Assembly (NCBI GenBank): GCA_964585925.1
Contig: CAZPFS010000003.1
Coordinates: 1-64,000 of the forward strand
Origin: JAAZLS01 sp964585925
GTDB taxonomy: Bacteria; Bacillota; Dethiobacteria; DTU022
Length of the DNA: 64,000 nucleotides
Reading direction: 5' to 3'
Position numbers and translations under genes: made by a program. The notes beneath the pieces were generated by a model. It saw only the letters and a program-made list of their open reading frames with translations. It searched no databases and was not told the DNA's origin. Shown piece by piece: positions 1 through 7,536 of the stretch; position 1 is the stretch's first letter, and every line of letters begins with the position of its first letter.

Positions 1-54
1 AATCTTATATGAGTGATCGGGGTTATCTGGGTAACATTTTTATATGAGTTGACA
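1..54 (-). mobile_element. Possible IS21-like terminal repeats cut by the window edge
   Basis: The 10-mer TTATATGAGT occurs at 5-14 and again at 40-49, 35 bases apart. The second copy runs into TTGACA ending at 54. Read on the minus strand this gives TGTCAACTCATATAA followed by a second ACTCATATAA. IS21-family elements have termini beginning TGT with short repeated internal motifs, so this could be the end of an element lying left of the window. No transposase is visible here, so the call is an inference from the pattern. Confidence 0.3.
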
Positions 55-121
55 CACCGGTTCAACCCATTTTGAAGGTCAATCCGTGGCCCTGAAACTT
101 CATTAATTACCGGCAAAATAG

Positions 122-176
122 TTGTCGTTGGAACCGTCCCAGCGACACGTTGTCGCCGGGACGGTTCCAACGACAA
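122..176. repeat. 55-bp palindromic REP-like element
   Basis: Two 19-base arms (122-140 and 158-176) are perfect inverted copies of each other, beginning TTGTCGTTGG on the left. The 17-base centre contains a further inverted pair, GCGACA and TGTCGC. The transcript would fold into one long hairpin. It lies downstream of the flavoprotein gene that ends at 218. This looks like an extragenic palindrome of the REP type and could also protect the 3' end of the operon transcript. Confidence 0.6.
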
Positions 177-177
177 A

Positions 178-204
178 CCGCCGGGCGGTTGCCCGGCGGT
201 TTTG
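178..204 (-). terminator. Probable terminator of the flavoprotein/iron-sulfur operon
   Basis: A perfect 9-bp stem CCGCCGGGC/GCCCGGCGG with a 4-base loop lies 14-40 bases beyond the stop codon of the minus-strand flavoprotein gene. The T run on the minus strand is short (TTT), while the plus strand has TTTT, so it may work in either direction or be only partly efficient. Confidence 0.5.
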
Positions 205-217
205 AACCAGTTTTTTT

Positions 218-1816
218 CTACCGGTGAGTGTAATGGGGAAGGAGCATGGGCGATACCCGGCCGTCTGTAATCCCGGCCTGATCCAGCTCCTGCTGATAAC
301 GTTTGACATGTTCCAAATTGACCGGTTTCAAAGTTACCTCCCCGCTGGCGGCCGCTGCGTGTTTCCCCGCCCGGCGGCCGAACACCAAAATATCCAGAAG
401 CGAATTGCCCATCAGTCGGTTCCGGCCGTGAATCCCCCCCGCGGCCTCTCCGGCCACGTACAGGTTTTCCACCGTGCTGCGGGCATGTTCGTCAATCATC
501 AGCCCCCCGTTTTGATAGTGTAAAGTGGGGTAGATCAACATGGGTTCCTTGCGGATATCCACCTCAAACCGGGCAAACTGCCGCAGCATGGCCGGCAACT
601 GCTTTTCAATGGTCCCCTCCCCGTGAATGACCTCGATCAGGGGAGAATCCAACCAGACCGCGGGCACCCCGGTGGGAAGCGGTACACCCAGTTTTCGCTC
701 ATGACATTCGCGAATTATCGCCGACGACTCTACGTCCCTGGTTTCCAGATGGAATACAAATTGCTCCCCCTTGACATTCAGCGGGGTGGCCCCCAAACCC
801 CTGGTTTTCTCCGTTACCAGCAACCCCAGCAGCTGGGGCGGATAGGCCCCCCCCGTGGGGTGGTACTGAACCGAGTCGGCATAGATGGTTTTGGCCCCGG
901 CGCGATAACCGAGGATCAGCCCGTCGGCGGTGGCTCCGTAATGGTTGCTGGTGGGGAAGCTCTGATAATGAAGGCGGCCCGATCCACCGGTGGCAATAAT
1001 TACGGTCTTGGCCCGGGCGATCAGATACTCTTCGGTCTCCAGGTTAAACAGCACCGCTCCGGCGGCCCGGCCCTCGCTATCCAGCAGCAATTCTACCGCC
1101 GGGCAAAATTCCACCACCTTTATGCCCCGGTTGTAGACCTCGTCCCGCAGAGTCCTCATGATCTCCGCCCCACTGTAGTCTCGGGCGGCATGCATCCGTT
1201 TGCGGGAGGTCCCCCCGCCATGGATGGCAATCATATCCCCCTGTTCGTTTTTGTCAAACATGGTTCCCAGGTTCTCCAGCCAGGCAATTACCTGAGGGGC
1301 GTCCAGCACGGCCGCCCGGACCAGCGCCGGAATATTCTCAAACCGGCCTCCGCCCATAATATCCAGGTAATGAATATCGGGACTGTCATTGGCTTTAACC
1401 GCCGCCTGAATCCCGCCCTGGGCCATCATGGTGTTGGCATCGCCAAAGCGCAGTTTGGTGGTGATCATCACCGAGGCGCCTCCCGCCAGGGCTTCCAGGG
1501 CGGCGGAGGCTCCGGCGCCCCCTCCCCCGATCACCAGCACATCCACTTCATAATCGCTCCGGTTCAAGTCAAGCTCCATTCCGTTCAGGCGGCTGCCCGC
1601 CTCGAAAACATCGGCCATCTCCAGAGGCAAACGGCTGCCCTTGTCCACTCCGATTTTGATCTTTCGAAAACCCTGTTCGATAAAGTCGGGGTGAAAATTT
1701 TTCAGTACGTCCTGCCTTTCCTCCGGCGTCATCCGGGGGTATTGAACTCCTACCCGCGATGGCCTGGTCTTTTCCACTATTTTTATCAATTCATTTAACT
1801 GAGGCGTATAGGCCAC
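218..1816 (-). CDS. Fumarate reductase/succinate dehydrogenase-type flavoprotein subunit
   Basis: A 532-residue FAD flavoprotein of the SdhA/FrdA/L-aspartate oxidase superfamily. The dinucleotide motif GGGGAG is at residues 97-102, AQGGIQAA follows near 132, HPTGG lies mid-protein, and the C-terminal FAD/active-site block is GRNRLMGNSLLD. The enzyme should interconvert succinate and fumarate, taking electrons through the partner iron-sulfur protein encoded 27 bp upstream. A 90-residue stretch precedes the FAD motif, whereas most SdhA proteins start directly at it. No membrane-anchor subunit is adjacent, so the complex may be soluble or use an unlinked anchor. The start is GTG at 1816, about ten bases after GGGAGG. 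Malic enzyme and fumarase follow upstream, fitting a C4-dicarboxylate pathway. The exact acceptor (quinone, thiol or other) cannot be told. Confidence 0.85.
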   Translation of the reverse strand: MAYTPQLNELIKIVEKTRPSRVGVQYPRMTPEERQDVLKNFHPDFIEQGFRKIKIGVDKGSRLPLEMADVFEAGSRLNGMELDLNRSDYEVDVLVIGGGGAGASAALEALAGGASVMITTKLRFGDANTMMAQGGIQAAVKANDSPDIHYLDIMGGGRFENIPALVRAAVLDAPQVIAWLENLGTMFDKNEQGDMIAIHGGGTSRKRMHAARDYSGAEIMRTLRDEVYNRGIKVVEFCPAVELLLDSEGRAAGAVLFNLETEEYLIARAKTVIIATGGSGRLHYQSFPTSNHYGATADGLILGYRAGAKTIYADSVQYHPTGGAYPPQLLGLLVTEKTRGLGATPLNVKGEQFVFHLETRDVESSAIIRECHERKLGVPLPTGVPAVWLDSPLIEVIHGEGTIEKQLPAMLRQFARFEVDIRKEPMLIYPTLHYQNGGLMIDEHARSTVENLYVAGEAAGGIHGRNRLMGNSLLDILVFGRRAGKHAAAASGEVTLKPVNLEHVKRYQQELDQAGITDGRVSPMLLPHYTHR

Positions 1817-1843
1817 TTGATACCATCCTCCCTGTTGGCCGGG

Positions 1844-2524
1844 TTATTCAATTTCCCGGCTGTTATAGAGCTCCTGTAACTTGCTTTTGTCTGCCTTCAT
1901 CAGTTCCTGTATATCCGCCTCAAAATTCCCGGCCCGTATCTCCTCATTTCGCCGTTTCAACTGCGGGCTGGGAGGAGCGATATGCCGGCTGTACAGACGG
2001 CGAGCGGTGAGGGCGGCATTGTAGTGAACGATGTGCACCGGGCAGCGGGAAACACAGAGGCCGCACATCACGCAGTCAAAGGAAAGGTCCGCCGCTTTGG
2101 TAAAATCCCCCCTCTGAATATAGGCAATATACTGCATCACATCTATATCCTGAGGGCAAACCTTGGTACAGGAGCTGCAGCCGAGGCACCGGAAAACTTC
2201 CGGATAAAGCCGGGCAAAATCCGCTACCGAGGGTTTGATCTCCTCCAGATCAAAATTAGCCTTGCGGCCGGGGAAGAATGGGATCTGGGCCAGGTACATT
2301 CCCGGTTCAACCTTGGTTTGACAGGCCAGGCCTACCTTCAATTCATAGTCACCGGCCATTCGGTAGACGGTAGCGCAGGCGCCGCAGAATCCTGCCCGGC
2401 AACCACACCCGCGTTTAAATTGGTAGCCGGCATATTCCATTCCTTCGATGATGGTCAGCGTTTCCGGGACCATATACTGCTTACCCATTACATAGATATC
2501 AACCAGCGGTATGGTATCGGACAT
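1844..2524 (-). CDS. Fumarate reductase/succinate dehydrogenase-type iron-sulfur subunit
   Basis: A protein of about 226 residues with the SdhB/FrdB layout. An N-terminal plant-type 2Fe-2S domain carries C-x4-C-x2-C (CRAGFCGAC) and a later Cys in LACQT. A C-terminal domain has two ferredoxin motifs, CLGCSSCTKVCP and CVMCGLCVSRCP. It should pass electrons between the flavoprotein encoded just downstream and an external carrier. Two adjacent ATGs occur at 2527 and 2524; the second has the better spacing (6 bases) from AAGGAGG and is preferred. Eight Cys in the two ferredoxin motifs suggest two cubane-type clusters. It forms an operon with the flavoprotein gene (19-bp gap) and lies 15 bp after malic enzyme. 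Confidence 0.85.
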   Translation of the reverse strand: MSDTIPLVDIYVMGKQYMVPETLTIIEGMEYAGYQFKRGCGCRAGFCGACATVYRMAGDYELKVGLACQTKVEPGMYLAQIPFFPGRKANFDLEEIKPSVADFARLYPEVFRCLGCSSCTKVCPQDIDVMQYIAYIQRGDFTKAADLSFDCVMCGLCVSRCPVHIVHYNAALTARRLYSRHIAPPSPQLKRRNEEIRAGNFEADIQELMKADKSKLQELYNSREIE

Positions 2525-2539
2525 CATATTCCTCCTTGT

Positions 2540-3874
2540 CTACTCTTCCGGCGGCGCAGGAATAAAACCTTTATCCATCAATAAGTGCGTCTGTTCCTGA
2601 GAACTTTTAATTCTCTCTTCCGCCATTTTGTAAATTTCATTCCGGGTCAACTTGATCCGGGCTACCCCTTCCTCAATTGCCTTCAAGGCGGTGGCGGTAG
2701 CCACCCGGGGGAATATTTCCTGCATATCCATGGTGGGCAAAATTCGGTCGGGATTCATTCCACCGTCGGGAGCGCAGGCTGCCAGTTCCTTGGCGGCGGC
2801 GATACACATGCCGTCGGTAATGGTCGAGGCCTGAACGTCAAGCACCCCCCGGAAGATGGCCGGGAATCCCAGGGAATTGTTCACCTGATTGGGGAAATCG
2901 GAGCGGCCGGTAGACACGATCTTTGCTCCGGCTTCCTTGGCTTCCCAGGGCCAGATTTCGGGGATCGGGTTGGCACAGGCAAATACAATGGCGTCTTTGG
3001 CCATAGCCGAAATCCACTCCGCTTTGACTGTTCCCGGTCCGGGCCGCGATAAGGCGATCATCACGTCCGCTCCCCGGCAAGCCTCCGCCGGACCGCCCGC
3101 CACTCCCCCGGGATTGGTCTTCAGGCAGAGTTCCCATTTAACGGGGTGGGTTTTTTCGATATCGGTCCGGCCCTTATGCAGGGTTCCCTTGCTGTCGCAC
3201 ATGATTACGTTGTCCGGGTTGACCCCGGCGGCCATGAACAGGCGGATGGTGCAGACATTGGCCGATCCGGAGCCGATCATCACCACTTTGACCTGTTCGA
3301 TCTTCTTGCCCACAATCTTCAGGGCATTCATCAGGCCGGCCAGGTTAACCAGAGCGGTTCCCTGCTGATCATCGTGCCAGACCGGAATATGGCATTCTTC
3401 CCGCAGCCGGTCCAGAACATGGAAGCATTTGGGATTCTCAATATCCTCCAGATTTATGCCCCCAAAGCAGGGCTGAAGCAGTTTGACGAAATTGATCAGC
3501 TCATCGCCGTCCCTGGTATCGACGCAGATTGGGAAAGCGTCCACCCCGCCCAGATATTTGAACAGAAGCGCCTTGCCTTCCATAACCGGCATACTGGCCT
3601 CGGCGCCGATATTCCCCAACCCCAGAACCCTGGTTCCGTCCGAGACGACCGCCACAAAATTACCCTTGTTGGTATATTTGTAGACCTCATCCTTGTTCTT
3701 TTCGATAGCCCTGCACGGTTCGGCCACTCCGGGAGTGTACCATATGGCGAAATCCTCTATTCCCCGGACACAGCTTTTTAAATTGACCTCAATTTTGCCC
3801 TTGTAAAAGGGATGAAGCCTCATCGCATCCTGGGCGGGCTTTTTTGCCTTCTCCAGCAATTCATCCTTATTCAT
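2540..3874 (-). CDS. NAD-type malic enzyme
   Basis: A 444-residue malic enzyme (oxidative decarboxylation of malate to pyruvate and CO2 with NAD(P) reduction). Near the N-terminus are the malic-domain features IWYTPGVAEP and DGTRVLGLGNIG. Lys/Asp metal-site context follows in FPICVDTRDGDE and HDDQQGTA, and the Rossmann motif VVMIGSGSAN lies near residue 200. The size matches the short bacterial malic enzymes without a phosphotransacetylase domain. The ATG follows AAGGAGG at good spacing. It sits between fumarase and the fumarate reductase-like genes, so malate made by fumarase can be converted to pyruvate. It is likely cotranscribed with both. The cofactor preference (NAD or NADP) is not decided by what is visible. 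Confidence 0.9.
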   Translation of the reverse strand: MNKDELLEKAKKPAQDAMRLHPFYKGKIEVNLKSCVRGIEDFAIWYTPGVAEPCRAIEKNKDEVYKYTNKGNFVAVVSDGTRVLGLGNIGAEASMPVMEGKALLFKYLGGVDAFPICVDTRDGDELINFVKLLQPCFGGINLEDIENPKCFHVLDRLREECHIPVWHDDQQGTALVNLAGLMNALKIVGKKIEQVKVVMIGSGSANVCTIRLFMAAGVNPDNVIMCDSKGTLHKGRTDIEKTHPVKWELCLKTNPGGVAGGPAEACRGADVMIALSRPGPGTVKAEWISAMAKDAIVFACANPIPEIWPWEAKEAGAKIVSTGRSDFPNQVNNSLGFPAIFRGVLDVQASTITDGMCIAAAKELAACAPDGGMNPDRILPTMDMQEIFPRVATATALKAIEEGVARIKLTRNEIYKMAEERIKSSQEQTHLLMDKGFIPAPPEE

Positions 3875-3913
3875 ATGTACGGGCCTCCTTGTCTTTTGAT
3901 CTTATTTAAGCAA

Positions 3914-4465
3914 TCAGCGCTGATAAGCCCTGGTTCCCTCCTGATAGAGATCGTTGCCGTGAGCATCATTGATCACGGTGGCTGGAAAATCTACCACCTC
4001 CAGCCGGTAGATCGCCTCCGCACCCAGCTCGGGATAGGCCACCACCTCGCTCTTGACCACCGTTTTGGCCAGAAGAGCCCCGGCCCCCCCCACCGCGGCC
4101 AGATAAACCGCCTTGTACTTTTGCAAGGCCTGTTTTACCTCGTCGCTGCGGCTGCCCTTGCCGATACAGGCCTTCATTCCCCGGGCCAGCATCCTGGCGG
4201 TATAGGCGTCCATGCGGCCGCTGGTGGTCGGACCGGCGGAACCGATGGGCTTCCCCGGAGGCGCGGGGGCAGGCCCAACATAATAAATAAACTGCCCGTT
4301 GAGATCAAGGGGCAATTCCCGGCCTTGTTCCATCAAATCTACCAGTTTTTTATGAGCCGCATCCCGTGCGGTGAATATGACTCCGCTGATCAATACCGAG
4401 TCACCTGCTTTCAACTGCAATACATCCTGGTCGTTTAAAGGAGCGGTCAGTCTTTTAGCATCCAT
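3914..4465 (-). CDS. Class I fumarate hydratase, beta subunit
   Basis: A 183-residue protein matching the C-terminal (beta) half of iron-sulfur fumarase/tartrate dehydratase. Conserved features include GDSVLISGVIFTARDAAHK near residue 22, YYVGPAPAPPGKPIGSAGPTTSGRMD around residues 60-86, and KGSRSDEV near residue 102. It pairs with the alpha subunit encoded immediately upstream (23-bp gap) to hydrate fumarate to malate with an oxygen-labile 4Fe-4S cluster. The ATG has a strong AAAGGAGG site. The split two-gene form is typical of anaerobes and archaea, whereas E. coli FumA is a single fused chain. Confidence 0.9.
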   Translation of the reverse strand: MDAKRLTAPLNDQDVLQLKAGDSVLISGVIFTARDAAHKKLVDLMEQGRELPLDLNGQFIYYVGPAPAPPGKPIGSAGPTTSGRMDAYTARMLARGMKACIGKGSRSDEVKQALQKYKAVYLAAVGGAGALLAKTVVKSEVVAYPELGAEAIYRLEVVDFPATVINDAHGNDLYQEGTRAYQR

Positions 4466-4488
4466 GTGGGTTCCTCCTTTCGCAAAAA

Positions 4489-5331
4489 TTAAATTGTCCT
4501 TTCCTGATGGCGGGCGGCATGGCAGTTAATATTTACCGACGCCGCCAAACTGGCGATATGGGAGGGGAAAGTTTCAACATGCACCGCCAAAGCGGTAACC
4601 CGCCCCCCGAAACCCTGGGGGCCAATCCCCAGATTATTGACCTTTTCCAGAATAGTTTTTTCCAGATCGGCATAAAACGGATCCGGGTTGGGTTGTCCTA
4701 CCGGTCTCAGCAGAGCCTGCTTGGCCAGAACAGCCACCTTGTCAAATGTACCGCCGATTCCTACTCCCACCACGATCGGCGGGCAGGGATTGGGGCCGGC
4801 CTGTTTGACATGGTTGACCACAAAATCAATCACACCCTCCACCCCGTCGGCAGGTTTCAACATTTTGACCGTGCTCATGTTTTCACTGCCGCCGCCTTTG
4901 GGGGCAAACCGTATTCTGACCTTATCACCGGGGACAATATTGACATAAATGATCGCCGGTGTGTTATCGCCGGTGTTGACCCGCCTCAAGGGATCCTCCA
5001 CCACCGATTTGCGCAGGTACCCTTCCTTGTATCCCCGGCGAACCCCCTCATGGATAGCCTCCTCCAGGGTACCGCCGGTAAGATGAACCTCCTGCCCAAA
5101 ATCAACAAAGAATACCGCAAAACCTGTATCCTGACATAGCGGCATCCTCTCCTCCCGGGCAATGCGCACATTTTCAATCAGTTGCTTGAGCACTTCCTTA
5201 CCCGGAGGCGATTCTTCTTTCTCCAAAGCATCAGCCAGTGCTTTGACCTCGTCCTCCCCCAAATAAATATTGGCCTCCTGGCACATTTCGGACACTTGTC
5301 TGGAAATTTCTTCTACAGCCAGCTCCCGCAA
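4489..5331 (-). CDS. Class I fumarate hydratase, alpha subunit
   Basis: A 280-residue alpha (N-terminal type) subunit of iron-sulfur fumarase. Three cysteines sit in the expected cluster-binding contexts: LCQDTG near residue 64, NPCPP near 190 and NCHAAR near the C-terminus. GGGSENMS is the substrate/cluster motif of this family. It acts with the beta subunit encoded downstream. The start is TTG at 5331, preceded by AGGAGG about nine bases away; no ATG lies close. The leader carries a 7-bp hairpin (5358-5375). This is the first gene of the fumarase, malic enzyme and fumarate reductase-like set, so the promoter should lie in 5332-5483. Confidence 0.9.
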   Translation of the reverse strand: MRELAVEEISRQVSEMCQEANIYLGEDEVKALADALEKEESPPGKEVLKQLIENVRIAREERMPLCQDTGFAVFFVDFGQEVHLTGGTLEEAIHEGVRRGYKEGYLRKSVVEDPLRRVNTGDNTPAIIYVNIVPGDKVRIRFAPKGGGSENMSTVKMLKPADGVEGVIDFVVNHVKQAGPNPCPPIVVGVGIGGTFDKVAVLAKQALLRPVGQPNPDPFYADLEKTILEKVNNLGIGPQGFGGRVTALAVHVETFPSHIASLAASVNINCHAARHQERTI

Positions 5332-5357
5332 ACCCGTTCACCTCCTGAATTATTATA

Positions 5358-5375
5358 CGGGGAGTATTCTCCCCG
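5358..5375. other. Hairpin in the leader of the fumarase operon
   Basis: A perfect inverted repeat CGGGGAG/CTCCCCG with a 4-base TATT loop lies 27 bases upstream of the fumarase alpha start. On the minus strand a TATAAT sequence follows immediately, but it is too close to the ribosome site to serve as an ordinary -10 box. The hairpin could be an operator or an mRNA structure. The rest of 5332-5483 is AT-rich with no other structure recognised. Confidence 0.35.
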
Positions 5376-5483
5376 CATGCCAGACATTCCTGCTAAGATT
5401 TATAACTATTACCATAATTCCAATATTTATATCCTACTCCTAATATTTTTAATAGGGGCTTCTAATAGATGTAATTAGAATAT

Positions 5484-6386
5484 TCAGCAACCCCGCTCCT
5501 GACGGCTCCATGATTCCAGCCTGTTGAGCCGCTCCCACTCCCTGTCCGCCCCTTCCTGCAGCTTCCCGATCTCGGCATTGATCCCGAGAAAACGCTTTTG
5601 ACGCTTTATAAATTCTTTCACCTCCGCTTTGGGGGAGGGGCGATGGGTGATGTGATAATATCCTCCTTCTTCGATCTCATACAGGGGAAACAGGCCGCTG
5701 GCCACGGCCAGCCGGGAGAGCTCCACCGTGTACCGGGGATCATACCCCCAACCGGTGGGACAGGGAGCCAGGAGGTGCAAAAAGCGGAATCCTTCAATTT
5801 CCTTGAGCCGTTTGATTTTTTGTTGGAGATCCTCCGGGAAAGCCACCGTTGCGGTGGCGGCATAGGGGATGTCGTGAGCGGCTATTATCTGCATGATGTT
5901 CTTTTTACGATTAGGCTGGAACCGGGGGAAAGGCAGAGTTCTGGTATGTGTACCGTAAGGGGTGGCGGAGCTGCTGTGAACCCCCGTATTCATGTAGGCT
6001 TCATTGTCATAACAGATAAAAATAAGGTTTTCATTGCGATGCGCCGCTCCGGAGAGAGACTGCAGGCCAATGTCAAACGTTCCCCCATCTCCGGCCAAAA
6101 CCACCACTTCCCGGTCCGTCTTCCCCTGTTTAACCAACCCCCTTTTCAAACCGGCGCCAATGGCGGCGGCACAGGGCAGGGGGCTGTGTATTACCGGGAA
6201 ATCAAGGCTGGTAAGCGGCGGTACCCCTGAAATAACACTCCAGCAGGAAGCGGCGATAACCAGCACCGGCCTGGTTTCGAGGAAACGGAAAACCTGGCGC
6301 AGGGCCAGCGCCGCCCCGCATCCGGGGCAGGCGGTGTGGCCGGGATACAGCCGTTCCGGCAGGCCGGTGATTAGTTTTTCATTCAT
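5484..6386 (-). CDS. porB: 2-oxoacid:ferredoxin oxidoreductase, beta (TPP-binding) subunit
   Basis: A 300-residue subunit that binds thiamine diphosphate. GHTACPGCGAAL near residue 17 has the cysteine pair of the PorB-type cluster region. The Mg-TPP motif begins GDGGTFDIG near residue 100 and ends at the Asn of CYDNEAYMNTG. The family oxidatively decarboxylates pyruvate or another 2-oxoacid to the acyl-CoA, passing electrons to ferredoxin. It is the last gene of a four-gene operon in the order gamma, GltD-delta fusion, alpha, beta, and overlaps the alpha gene by 8 bp. The start ATG at 6386 lies 6 bases after GGTGG. Pyruvate is the likeliest substrate but branched-chain or other 2-oxoacids cannot be excluded. 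Confidence 0.85.
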   Translation of the reverse strand: MNEKLITGLPERLYPGHTACPGCGAALALRQVFRFLETRPVLVIAASCWSVISGVPPLTSLDFPVIHSPLPCAAAIGAGLKRGLVKQGKTDREVVVLAGDGGTFDIGLQSLSGAAHRNENLIFICYDNEAYMNTGVHSSSATPYGTHTRTLPFPRFQPNRKKNIMQIIAAHDIPYAATATVAFPEDLQQKIKRLKEIEGFRFLHLLAPCPTGWGYDPRYTVELSRLAVASGLFPLYEIEEGGYYHITHRPSPKAEVKEFIKRQKRFLGINAEIGKLQEGADREWERLNRLESWSRQERGC

Positions 6387-7536
6387 GAAGATCCACCCCC
6401 CATATTTCTTCTGCGGTCTTTTGTTCCGCCTGCTGCAAAGCCTGCTTTAGCCTGGCCGGAGTAAGATCTACTCCGCCGGCCAGAACCAGGTTGAATACTT
6501 TCGGTCTTAGAGGCGCTCCGGAAAGGGCCGCCCGTACCTCCTGGGCAAATATTCCTCCGGCGCCGGGGGAACAGTTGCGATCCACCACCAGGAGCCGGCT
6601 GATCCGGCTGCGGCTTATCCATTGACAGATCTCGGCTGAAGGAAAGGGACGAAACATTTTTATAGCCGCCGCCACCGGGCTCGGGCCATGGCCGCTCAAC
6701 CCGGGAAGTGCGCTGTATAAGGTCTCCGCACAGGCCCCTGCGGCCACTATCCCTGTTTTGGCCTCCCCGGGACCATATGTTTCCAAAGGGCTGTAGCCGC
6801 GCCCAAAAATATCCTTAAACCGGCAATTGAGCTCGGTAAACAGATTTGCCGCCTGTTTAAGATCACGGTGCCGCTCCCGGATCAGCTTTGACAGCCCCAC
6901 TGCGCCGGTAATACCGTGCAGACTGTAAGGCCGGTCCAGCTCCTCAAGCTGGGAAAGAAAGGAAGGCGGACCCAGAAACCGGGCTGTCTGTTCCCGGTCG
7001 GCCACCTCCACCGCCTCGCAGCAATGAGAAATATAAAAACCGTCATAGGCCACCAGGCACGGCAGAAGCAGCTGTTCACTGAGAGCATATCCCAGCAATA
7101 TGAAGTCAAATACCTCCTGGGCGCTGGAGCAATAAAGCTGTATCCAGCCCGTATCCCGCTGGTTCAGGCTGTCCCCCTGATCGGGTTCCAGGCTCCAGGG
7201 CGCGCCCAGGGCTCGGTTCACATTCACCAGCACCATGGGAAATCGCCCTCCCGAAGACCAGTGCAGGATTTCATGCATATAGGCCAGCCCCTGGGAAGAG
7301 GTGGCCGAAAACACCCTGGCCCCGGCAGCGGCAGCTCCGGCACAAATTGCCAATGCCGAATGTTCCGACTCGACGTTTACCAGATCGCCGGTCAGCTCTC
7401 CCCGGGCCCATAAATCGGCCAGCGTCTCCACCACTCCGGTCTGCGGGGTAATCGGATAGGCCACCACCAGATCTACTTCCGCTTTCTGAACAGCCAGGGC
7501 GGCGGCCTGATTACCGGTTATGAATTTAACAGGCAC
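6379..7536 (-). CDS. porA: 2-oxoacid:ferredoxin oxidoreductase, alpha subunit
   Basis: A 385-residue alpha subunit of the pyruvate/2-oxoacid:ferredoxin oxidoreductase family. The N-terminus has the hallmark TGNQAAALA and AYPITPQT, followed by ESEHSA and ATSSQGLAYM. It pairs with the TPP-binding beta subunit. The frame is open further upstream, but GTG at 7536 sits 8-9 bases after GGAGG and gives the usual family N-terminus PVKFITGNQ. With this start it overlaps the upstream GltD-delta gene by 11 bp, which indicates translational coupling. A second Rossmann-like half lies in the C-terminal third (LLVVDRNCSPGAGG). Confidence 0.85.
   Translation of the reverse strand: MPVKFITGNQAAALAVQKAEVDLVVAYPITPQTGVVETLADLWARGELTGDLVNVESEHSALAICAGAAAAGARVFSATSSQGLAYMHEILHWSSGGRFPMVLVNVNRALGAPWSLEPDQGDSLNQRDTGWIQLYCSSAQEVFDFILLGYALSEQLLLPCLVAYDGFYISHCCEAVEVADREQTARFLGPPSFLSQLEELDRPYSLHGITGAVGLSKLIRERHRDLKQAANLFTELNCRFKDIFGRGYSPLETYGPGEAKTGIVAAGACAETLYSALPGLSGHGPSPVAAAIKMFRPFPSAEICQWISRSRISRLLVVDRNCSPGAGGIFAQEVRAALSGAPLRPKVFNLVLAGGVDLTPARLKQALQQAEQKTAEEIWGVDLHE

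Noticed and set aside
623..1798. 391-codon plus-strand open frame
   Set aside because: It lies entirely antisense to the flavoprotein gene, has no ribosome site or family motif, and is rich in Pro/Gly/Arg as expected of a GC-rich shadow frame.
2838..3137. Minus-strand 99-codon frame inside the malic enzyme region
   Set aside because: Different frame within a well-conserved gene, with no ribosome site.
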